Below are positions 1-5,082 of a DNA stretch of 5,082 nucleotides, in pieces. The notes under the pieces are model-generated. The model had not been told where the DNA came from. It saw only the letters and a program-made list of their open reading frames with translations, and searched no databases. Source of the DNA: Hyphomicrobiales bacterium (lineage in GTDB: Bacteria > Pseudomonadota > Alphaproteobacteria > Rhizobiales > Xanthobacteraceae); NCBI GenBank assembly GCA_026400425.1, contig JAPLPC010000241.1:535-5616 (forward strand). The letters run 5' to 3'. The translations under genes were made by a program, and so were the position numbers. The stretch's first letter is position 1. The number at the start of each line of letters is the position of its first letter.

Positions 1-1
1 C

Positions 2-808
2 GGTGTAATATTTATGTTGGGGACGCAGCGTCTCGAACTTGATGAACTTCCACCCGCTGTTCGTGATCAGGCCAAAGAGGAAGGACGCAAGATTGAAATC
101 GCCCCTCTTGCACGCGAAGCTGTTCATGAACTGGTTGACGCCGCCGGAGTTACCCATGGCGTGAATCGTGACGATATTTTTGAGAGGTCGGAAGGCCATC
201 CGCTTTCAGTTCGCTATATAGTCGAAGGCCTATTGAGACTGGGTACCGATGAGGAGAGGCAGGAGTGGCTCGCCAATGGGCCATCTTACGGCGGCGACGT
301 CAGTACTTTTTACGAGAGCGCATGGCGAGGCCTTGAGACAAATCCTGAGGCCAGAAGAATATTTGGCTATCTTGCACTAGCTGAGGGCGCAGTTGATCCA
401 GCTCGACTCGATGAGATTGTTGACCGTGCATCGACGGATGCCGCTTGGCGCGAATGTCTCCATCTACTGCGCATCGATAGGCATGGACGTTGGTCCATCT
501 TCCATAATAGCTTTCGGTTGTTCTTGCTGGAAAAAACGAGCACTCGCTTCGGTCTCAAGGACCCTAGGCTGTTAAAAGAACGATATATAGAGTTGGCGCA
601 GCTTGCGAGCCGCTCGTCTCTCGATGATCCGCAGCGCTGGATGGAGCTTCGCTATAACGCAAGGGCAGACGAGGACGAAGCCGTTCTTAGGCTAGCGGCC
701 CCCCATAGGCTCCGCGCTCAGTTTGTCGAAGGGCGTAACCCTGCAGATATCTACGCCGACATTCGCCTCGCGTTCCGTTCCGTCAGAACTCTGCGGGCTC
801 CGACCTAA
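2..808 (+). CDS. STAND/AAA-type ATPase, fragment 1: end of nucleotide-binding core and winged helix (partial at 5')
   Basis: The frame is open from base 2, and the ATG at 14 is internal: GVIF precedes it and belongs to a hydrophobic core strand. Counting from that Met, residues 1-6 (MLGTQR) with the preceding VIF look like the sensor-1 strand of P-loop STAND ATPases, with Arg6 as sensor. IEIAPL follows at 28-32. EGHPLSVRYIVEGL (60-73) matches the GxP-type motif (G61, P63) that ends the nucleotide-binding module. Residues about 112-172 fit the winged-helix domain and end in IFHNSFRLFL, the place where NLR-like proteins carry their MHD-type His (here His164). The rest (185-258) is helical linker. 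Walker A and B are not in the window. The frame stops with TAA at 806-808, after a likely frameshift in 739-805, and the sequence continues in frame 1. STAND ATPase identity is fairly secure from motif order; the exact family is not. Confidence 0.75.
   Translation, partial: GVIFMLGTQRLELDELPPAVRDQAKEEGRKIEIAPLAREAVHELVDAAGVTHGVNRDDIFERSEGHPLSVRYIVEGLLRLGTDEERQEWLANGPSYGGDVSTFYESAWRGLETNPEARRIFGYLALAEGAVDPARLDEIVDRASTDAAWRECLHLLRIDRHGRWSIFHNSFRLFLLEKTSTRFGLKDPRLLKERYIELAQLASRSSLDDPQRWMELRYNARADEDEAVLRLAAPHRLRAQFVEGRNPADIYADIRLAFRSVRTLRAPT
771..783. repeat. 5-bp tandem repeat CGTTC (2.6 copies) at the first frame break
   Basis: CGTTC CGTTC CGT is read directly from the sequence. It lies inside 739-805, the only interval where fragment 1 (frame 2) and fragment 2 (frame 1) are both open. 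Removing one 5-bp copy brings the two frames exactly into register, joining RLAF to RQNSAGSDLSKHEIEM. The repeat itself is certain; its role as the site of the mutation is inferred. Confidence 0.6.
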
Positions 809-825
809 GTAAGCATGAAATTGAG

Positions 826-2913
826 ATGCGGTCCGACGCCATCGGCGTGGAGGAATTGGTCGAAGCATATATTGCAACGGACCGGCTCGACGTCGCATTA
901 GGTCTGATACAGGCGGGCGGCATTAGTTTACCAACAACGTCACCGTACATCGTAATTGATGCTCTTCTGCAGGCGGGTAGAAACGACGAAGCGCGCTTCC
1001 TGTTCGAAGAAAGCGAGCCGATTGAAAAGCTCCTTGGTTCCGAAGTGGTCGATCTGTGGCACCGGGACGAGGAGCTGTATAATTGGGCAGCGTATGCCCT
1101 GACGTTTCGGGAGCCGCGTCATTTCTTGGCTTGCCTCGATCGGTTGCGCGAACCTCTTCGTCAATTCGGTGACGGCAACAGCCTGGACGATCTTAAGGAT
1201 GAGTTGAAATTAATAGCGGCTCGCAGTGAGTTTGAAGCCAAACCGGACCAAGAAGTCGAGGCTGTCGCTAAGCGACTTCAAGTAAGGGAGACCGTCTACA
1301 CCACCTTATTTTTAATGGCAGCGGAGTCGGCCTATGATTCCGGCTTATATGACCTAGCGAAAAGCCACTTCCGAATTGTGGCCGAAAGCGCTCAGCAGTT
1401 TGACGACGATACTAGGCGCAACGCTGCCCGCATTCTGCTTTCTCTTGGCGAACTGGATCTTGCGGTCGCGTTTTTAGATAGGGTCGTTGCGCCAACGCTA
1501 GTTGAGGAATCCGGTTCGTCAACCAGATGGTTAGTACCGGCATCCCGGCGGATAATGACGCACGCCGCTTGTGAGGCGCAGCTGGCAACTAATCTGTCAG
1601 TCCGCTCGTATCCAGAATCGCAGTTACTGAATGCGTTTCAGCGCCGGCTTGAGGAGCTTGGCAGGCTGATTGGTCGAGGCCGAGCTGGCGAAAAGAAATC
1701 GGCCGAGTCGATTTGGCAGGAAGTTAGTGCAAATATCACTCTTTTGCAGTTAGGCGGGATTGAGGAGGCGTTTAGCTGGGAGCGTTATGAGCTGAATAAA
1801 GCGATGCCAACTATCGCAAGTGCAGTCGTGTTGATGTGTGGCGTCTACGGAGATGACGTGCGCCGCTTTGTATCCGGCAAGATTGATGAAATCCTTGAAG
1901 GCGAGCCCGGGCTTCTAGGCGGCTCAGACTTTCGTAGGGCGTACGCCGCAGCAATGTTTGCGCATGAAAGATCGTTGGCCGACGTTGAGCGGCGTTTAGC
2001 AATAACAGGGAGCATTGAGCGCCATAATACTCCACAAGAGTACGTGCAGGAGGTCGCCGAAATGGCCATCACACTGGCCCATTGCGGTGGAGTTGAACGA
2101 GCAGTTCAGTTACTCGGAGAAATGCACGACGGAGCCCTAGGAATTTCTCGCCCGCCGAAGAAGGATGCTCAGTACATTATGTGGAGAAATGTCTTCCAGA
2201 GGGCGTGTATTGAAGAGCCGGAAACGCGTAGTGCACGTGTGCGGTTTTTCTCTCGTCTTCTGGACGGGCTTTCTAATACAGAGGGCTCTGGATCTGCGTG
2301 GCGGGTGGCTCCCACTGTATTGATAGAAGCAGCTCAGGGTGAAACTCACTTAGCTATGGCGGCGGCGAGTCGGATGCAGGAAGCCGGCTTATTATCTTGG
2401 GAAGCGCTTGTCGGAGCCACCCTTAAGGGAGTGGCAAAGAAAAGGGACGAGCTTGCCGGATTGTGTGTTGTGCTATTCGGGCGAATTGCATTGCCATTTT
2501 CGAACGGCTATGACGATGAAATATACCCATTGCTTTTGCAACTCGTCCGGAGTGATCGGAGAGAGGCCGCAATGTTGGCCGCGATTGATCATATTCAAGT
2601 TGACGCACAGGGACAGATCCGAGAAGCATACCTAAACCAAGTTGACGTGATTGCCCGAAGAGCTGGCACGCCAAACCTTGCTAGAGTCAGTGAGTTGTTG
2701 GACGCGGAGGTCGACCGCCAAGTCAGGCTCAGCGACGACCCTTACATGGGCCTGAATTCGCTGGCAGAGCTCTCCACCGCGCTGCGAGAGCAAAAAGACG
2801 ATAAGAAGATCTATTATGCAGTGAAAGCATTTGAGCGCATCGCAGCGCACAGTGAATACCAAGAAGTTCGCGAGTTCGTCACGCTGCCAGAACTGGTCTG
2901 GTGCACTATTTGA
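826..2913 (+). CDS. STAND-type ATPase, fragment 2: TPR-like helical-repeat (sensor) region
   Basis: This 695-codon frame starts at ATG 826, but the frame is open from 739. The residues before the Met (SDLSKHEIE) continue the same amphipathic helical pattern, so the ATG is probably internal. No Shine-Dalgarno lies at a proper distance; a lone GAG touches the ATG. The protein is almost all alpha-helical. TPR-like helix pairs with the small-residue/Leu pattern are visible near residues 5-32 (LVEAYIATDRLDVALGLI), 39-66 (LLQAGRNDEARFLFEE), 155-190, 193-222 (LLSLGELDLAVAFLDRV) and about 405-435 (AITLAHCGGVERAVQLLGEM). I see no enzymatic motif. In bacterial STAND proteins such repeats bind the trigger molecule, so a sensor role is inferred. 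The frame runs out at TGA 2911-2913 (ELVWCTI), while the natural continuation (GALFDARQHIAHL) is in frame 2, so a second frameshift is likely in 2825-2910. Confidence 0.65.
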   Translation: MRSDAIGVEELVEAYIATDRLDVALGLIQAGGISLPTTSPYIVIDALLQAGRNDEARFLFEESEPIEKLLGSEVVDLWHRDEELYNWAAYALTFREPRHFLACLDRLREPLRQFGDGNSLDDLKDELKLIAARSEFEAKPDQEVEAVAKRLQVRETVYTTLFLMAAESAYDSGLYDLAKSHFRIVAESAQQFDDDTRRNAARILLSLGELDLAVAFLDRVVAPTLVEESGSSTRWLVPASRRIMTHAACEAQLATNLSVRSYPESQLLNAFQRRLEELGRLIGRGRAGEKKSAESIWQEVSANITLLQLGGIEEAFSWERYELNKAMPTIASAVVLMCGVYGDDVRRFVSGKIDEILEGEPGLLGGSDFRRAYAAAMFAHERSLADVERRLAITGSIERHNTPQEYVQEVAEMAITLAHCGGVERAVQLLGEMHDGALGISRPPKKDAQYIMWRNVFQRACIEEPETRSARVRFFSRLLDGLSNTEGSGSAWRVAPTVLIEAAQGETHLAMAAASRMQEAGLLSWEALVGATLKGVAKKRDELAGLCVVLFGRIALPFSNGYDDEIYPLLLQLVRSDRREAAMLAAIDHIQVDAQGQIREAYLNQVDVIARRAGTPNLARVSELLDAEVDRQVRLSDDPYMGLNSLAELSTALREQKDDKKIYYAVKAFERIAAHSEYQEVREFVTLPELVWCTI

Positions 2914-4702
2914 TGCAAGGCAACACATAGCTCACTTGAGCGCTCTCGCCGAAGGACAGGGATCGTGGGGAGAATGGCAGAGTGGAACGAAACTAAGACT
3001 CTATCAGCTTCGGGTCGACCTTGAGGGTGAGCAAGCGCGGCTTGATGCCTTTGACGTCTTCGCGCGGGATATGGCACGCGGCGGTGAATGGTCCTCTTCA
3101 CTTATTCCGGATCTTGCGTCGGTCTTCGAATTGATCTCGCCGAGGCCGTCATGGTCAGAAATGTGGGGTGCGCTAACCGATCATTTGTCGTTATTTCGCG
3201 ATTATCGATTGGGTCGCGACTTATTAGAGCCGGAGATCGAAAAATCACCGGAAGACTTAGTTGCAGAACTGCTGTTTCAAGCAATTGATCTCTCTTCAGT
3301 AGAATTAAGTCGACAGGTAAAGGTTGCTACTAGCGAGATCGTAGACTGGGATGGAGGTCCCGCAGTTATCGTTGCTTTGTTGAATAGACTTTCAATTGCT
3401 GGTGGTGACCACGTTCTCGAAGCGGCAAGCTTGGCTTGGGGATTGCGTTATGTATCCGAAGTTAGCGCCTGGGCTGCTACTGAATCCGAATCGTGGTCTC
3501 GAAATGACGATTTGGCGATAATTAGATATGGAATGCTATTCGCGAATGAATTCGAGCGAGATTTCGAAATTATGTCTCGCGAGCTTCCGGGAATATATCG
3601 TCTGGTTCTTCTTCCTTCACAAGAATCCGCTGCCCAGAACTATGACCCTCCCTCCGGTTTCTCGGAAGTTTCCTCGGGCATGTGGACCGAAGACTCATTC
3701 TCACTAACCTGGCCCCTTGAAAGGCCACTGAACATTCTTGAACGAGCGACTAGATTTAAGCCGTCGAGCATGCGGATACGTGCGGCGCAACTTATGCGAG
3801 ACGGCAGAGGAAATGCCGAGTTCAGTCGGGAAGCAGTTTCTGCTTTGGAGAGTAAATTTAGACGTCTCGAACTTCGAATCTTTCATCGCCGCTTGCCGGT
3901 GTCAGCTGCCTTTCGAGCTGCGAGGAGAGTCGCGGGCGAGTTGGCCTCGGCAGGCGAGCTTGATCTTGGTTGCGCTCCGTTGTTTCTTTCGAGCTCAGGT
4001 GCACCCGATCTAGAGACGTTTGCTTTCGCGCCGGTGCCGCGACCGCATGTAATTGACCGGCCCAGAATACCGTCAGCATATGAAACCGGTGATCTAAGAA
4101 ATTGGTTAGATGGGGAGGGAGCTACGCCTTTTCACAAAGCCACCTCTAGCGACAAAAATATCATAGCTGCGGCTGGTTCATTCGATAGGGTCTCTATGCG
4201 ACGAGATGCAGTTGAAGAACATCTGCTGCTATATTCAGACATCGATCCTGATGCCGTAGACTTGGATGAAGTGATATCGGCGCTGCCAAGGTTAATTTTG
4301 TGCGACGGCCCGACGCCTCTTTATAGAGAGACCGCCGTGGGAGGGATCGTTTCAATAAAATCAGACATCGCAGGTTCTATTCCCGACCGAATGATTACGG
4401 TTTGCCCGATTCTCGCAGGCCAAATCGGTCTTTTTCCTACGGGACCGAATTTGATGTCCTATCAGGATAAGTCGGGGCAAATTCAAATAGAGACAGTCTG
4501 GTGGCGGGATGGTGGAGCATACCGGCGAAGCAGCGATGGTGTATTACGCGGTGAAGGGTTTGTGGTAACCGCCACGGATGTCGCGTTTGCGCGATTGCGG
4601 CCCTTCCTTGGAGAAACATCGCGATCCCATCTCTGGAGACGTATGAAATCTCAGGATGCGCCCCAAGACGACGGGGCAAAGTATCGCCTTCTTGATCCAT
4701 AA
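2831..4702 (+). CDS. STAND-type ATPase, fragment 3: end of helical array and unrecognised alpha/beta C-terminal domain
   Basis: The frame opens after a TGA at 2822-2824. Its first possible start is the TTG at 2831, which lacks a ribosome binding site and overlaps fragment 2 by 83 bases. The first 20 or so codons read as out-of-frame noise, and the native protein seems to resume near residue 24 (SGALFDARQHIAHL). Residues 24-260 are alpha-helical (HEAT/TPR-like, e.g. WSEMWGALTDHLSLFRDYRL at 108-127). An aromatic-rich stretch with GMWTEDSFSLTWPL follows at 283-296, then helices at 300-380. From about 385 to 605 the pattern is mixed alpha/beta and contains WWRDG (557-561) and GEGFVV (574-579). 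I do not recognise this last domain. It ends naturally at TAA 4700-4702. No catalytic signature is evident, so a ligand-recognition or oligomerisation role is a guess. Part of this piece (around 3480-3600) is unusually AT-rich, 38% G+C in the 60 bases I counted. Confidence 0.65.
   Translation: MSASQRTVNTKKFASSSRCQNWSGALFDARQHIAHLSALAEGQGSWGEWQSGTKLRLYQLRVDLEGEQARLDAFDVFARDMARGGEWSSSLIPDLASVFELISPRPSWSEMWGALTDHLSLFRDYRLGRDLLEPEIEKSPEDLVAELLFQAIDLSSVELSRQVKVATSEIVDWDGGPAVIVALLNRLSIAGGDHVLEAASLAWGLRYVSEVSAWAATESESWSRNDDLAIIRYGMLFANEFERDFEIMSRELPGIYRLVLLPSQESAAQNYDPPSGFSEVSSGMWTEDSFSLTWPLERPLNILERATRFKPSSMRIRAAQLMRDGRGNAEFSREAVSALESKFRRLELRIFHRRLPVSAAFRAARRVAGELASAGELDLGCAPLFLSSSGAPDLETFAFAPVPRPHVIDRPRIPSAYETGDLRNWLDGEGATPFHKATSSDKNIIAAAGSFDRVSMRRDAVEEHLLLYSDIDPDAVDLDEVISALPRLILCDGPTPLYRETAVGGIVSIKSDIAGSIPDRMITVCPILAGQIGLFPTGPNLMSYQDKSGQIQIETVWWRDGGAYRRSSDGVLRGEGFVVTATDVAFARLRPFLGETSRSHLWRRMKSQDAPQDDGAKYRLLDP
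2893..2902. repeat. 5-bp tandem repeat CTGGT (2 copies) at the second frame break
   Basis: CTGGT CTGGT is perfect and lies inside 2825-2910, where the fragment 2 and fragment 3 frames are both open. Adding one more 5-bp copy restores the frame, reading LPELVWSGALFDARQHIA. Removing a copy does not: it leads into a frame with a nearby TAG. A one-base insertion would also explain the break, so the link to the repeat is suggestive only. Confidence 0.5.
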
Positions 4703-4808
4703 GCTCAAAAACGTAGAAAGCATCCGCAGAGCCGTACTGGCTCTCGGTTATGTGCCGGAGCGTAACAGGGGTGGTAAACATTCTCGTTTGTGCTATGAAA
4801 AAACGTAA
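4656..4808 (+). CDS. Possible small protein, 50 aa, faintly HicA-toxin-like (may be a remnant)
   Basis: This is a short frame-3 reading, ATG 4656 to TAA 4806-4808, overlapping the last 47 bases of the ATPase in another frame and then running alone. Outside the overlap it reads HKLKNVESIRRAVLALGYVP and then ERNRGGKHSRLCYEKT. The order of a short helix, LGY-V, a basic stretch and G-x-H before a strand resembles the start of HicA-type double-stranded-RNA-binding folds (LGY...R..GSH). The usual second half, with the VP-H-K-L and GTL-IL pattern, is missing, so it would be a fragment or a different family. There is no proper ribosome binding site (AGG sits two bases from the ATG). It could be translationally coupled to the ATPase, a decayed gene, or chance. 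Confidence 0.25.
   Translation: MRPKTTGQSIAFLIHKLKNVESIRRAVLALGYVPERNRGGKHSRLCYEKT
4728..4744. repeat. Small inverted repeat (6-bp stem, 5-nt loop) after the ATPase stop
   Basis: AGAGCC, then GTACT, then GGCTCT forms a perfect 6-bp hairpin 25 bases after the ATPase stop codon. No T-run follows on either strand, so it is not a canonical intrinsic terminator. It lies inside the small 4656-4808 frame. It may stabilise the 3' end of the transcript or be chance. Confidence 0.3.
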
Positions 4809-4893
4809 CGATAACAATGGGAAGATAGAGCGCCGTCGCAATCCTTTCCTGGGCACCAGTTAATCGCTCAGTGACATTTTGATATTGTGCAGG

Positions 4894-4924
4894 AAAAAAG
4901 GCCCGCTCTTTCGAACGGGCCTTT
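4894..4924 (-). terminator. Intrinsic terminator of sucD (possibly also used by the convergent plus strand)
   Basis: A perfect 9-bp stem, AAAGGCCCG (4897-4905) with CGGGCCTTT (4916-4924), encloses a 10-nt loop. Read on the minus strand, the GC-rich stem runs into six T residues (complement of A4894-4899). It begins 25 bases past the sucD stop, as expected for a Rho-independent terminator. On the plus strand the stem is followed by TTTCTCATTT, a weaker T-tract that could still stop convergent transcription from the ATPase side. Confidence 0.9.
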
Positions 4925-4949
4925 CTCATTTAACCACGATGCCTGCAGC

Positions 4950-5082
4950 TCACTTCCCAGCCAGCACGTCCACCAGCGTCGTGCCCAGTCGCGCCGGTGA
5001 CGGCGACACCCGGATGCCCGCGGCTTCCATCGCTGCGATCTTGCTCTGCGCGTCGCCCTTGCCGCCGGAGACGATGGCGCCG
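4950..5082 (-). CDS. sucD: Succinyl-CoA ligase (ADP-forming) subunit alpha, C-terminal 43 residues (partial, 5' end outside window)
   Basis: The minus-strand reading begins GAIVSGGKGDAQSKIAAMEA and continues AGIRVSPSPARLGTTLVDVLAGK before TGA (complement of 4950-4952). The GAI-SGGKG-A--K-AA-EAAG pattern is the conserved C-terminal segment of the SucD family, just after the phosphorylated active-site His (GHAGAI in E. coli), which falls immediately beyond the window edge. The enzyme is a TCA-cycle ligase that interconverts succinyl-CoA and succinate with ADP or GTP/ATP phosphorylation. It works with SucC, normally encoded upstream in the same operon and here off the window to the right. The 132 bases counted from 4951 are about 72% G+C with GC-rich third positions, unlike the ATPase. 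The gene ends normally and has its own terminator, so it looks intact and is convergent with the ATPase. Confidence 0.93.
   Translation of the reverse strand, partial: GAIVSGGKGDAQSKIAAMEAAGIRVSPSPARLGTTLVDVLAGK

Larger units (their letters stand above)
2..4702 (+). pseudogene. Giant STAND-type ATPase with helical-repeat C-terminus, broken by two frameshifts (5' end outside window)
   Basis: Three consecutive plus-strand open frames (frames 2, 1, 2) appear to be pieces of one protein. Together they span about 1,566 codons here, and the effector and Walker A/B parts should lie to the left. The order seen is end of the ATPase core, winged helix, about 1,000 residues of helical repeats, then an alpha/beta C-terminal domain. 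The first frame change must lie in 739-805, where frames 1 and 2 are both open. The second must lie in 2825-2910. Pieces 2 and 3 have no ribosome binding site, and piece 3 has no ATG or GTG start near its 5' end. Apart from the two shifts the frames are intact over hundreds of codons, so the damage is recent, switchable, or a sequencing error. Less likely alternatives are three separately translated subunits or ribosomal frameshifting; I see no slippery heptamer at the first junction. No signal peptide or membrane segment is visible, so the protein should be cytoplasmic. Confidence 0.7.

Noticed and set aside
739..808. Programmed -1 ribosomal frameshift joining fragments 1 and 2
   Set aside because: I find no X-XXY-YYZ slippery heptamer in the interval where both frames are open. 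An indel is simpler.
1811..3288. Several 60-98 codon antisense and alternative-frame openings within the ATPase
   Set aside because: They are shadows of the main frames: low-complexity Arg/Ser-rich translations without starts, domains or spacing expected of genes.
826..4702. Fragments 2 and 3 as independent downstream genes of a three-gene operon
   Set aside because: Fragment 2 has no spaced ribosome binding site and its pattern extends upstream of its ATG. Fragment 3 has only a TTG start in apparent out-of-frame sequence. Both are better explained as continuations.
4795..4863. A 22-codon plus-strand frame (MKKRNDNNGKIERRR...) after the small 4656-4808 frame
   Set aside because: It has no ribosome binding site, is very short and Lys/Arg/Asn-rich, and does not extend the HicA-like pattern. 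Likely chance.
4437..4929. Minus-strand open frames (139 and 74 codons) over the ATPase end and the sucD terminator
   Set aside because: They run through the intrinsic terminator or antisense to a convincing coding frame, and their translations show no domain pattern.

Overview
The window is filled mostly by the 3' part of one very long plus-strand gene. It ends in the last codons of a housekeeping gene on the opposite strand. The minus-strand fragment at the right edge (4950-5082) is the C-terminus of SucD, the succinyl-CoA ligase alpha subunit. It is about 72% G+C by hand count and is followed by a clean intrinsic terminator. This points to a high-GC proteobacterium. The C-terminal sequence makes me think of the Xanthomonadaceae, but that genus-level guess is tentative.

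Positions 2-4702 (plus strand) hold three long open frames that read like consecutive pieces of one giant STAND-type ATPase. Piece 1 (2-808, open at the left edge) carries the end of the ATPase core: a sensor-1-like strand, a GxP-like motif and a winged-helix region. Piece 2 (826-2913) is almost entirely alpha-helical TPR-like repeats. Piece 3 (2831-4702) continues the helical array and ends in a mixed alpha/beta C-terminal domain that I do not recognise. Pieces 2 and 3 lack credible starts and ribosome binding sites, and the frame changes leave the protein pattern continuous. The simplest reading is one gene broken by two frameshifts. The window holds about 1,566 codons' worth of it, and the N-terminal effector and Walker motifs lie to the left. 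Architecture and island-like composition resemble anti-phage STAND (Avs-like) sensors. That role is inference.

Each frame break falls in a short interval containing a perfect 5-bp tandem repeat (CGTTC twice at 771-780, CTGGT twice at 2893-2902). Removing one copy at the first, or adding one at the second, restores the frame exactly. This suggests slipped-strand mutation, possible ON/OFF switching, or assembly error.

The 247 bases between the ATPase stop and the sucD stop hold a small overlapping 50-codon frame (4656-4808) with faint HicA-like character, a weak hairpin and the sucD terminator. I see no RNA gene, CRISPR array, transposase or clear promoter. The much lower G+C of the ATPase relative to sucD suggests an acquired segment next to the 3' end of sucD.
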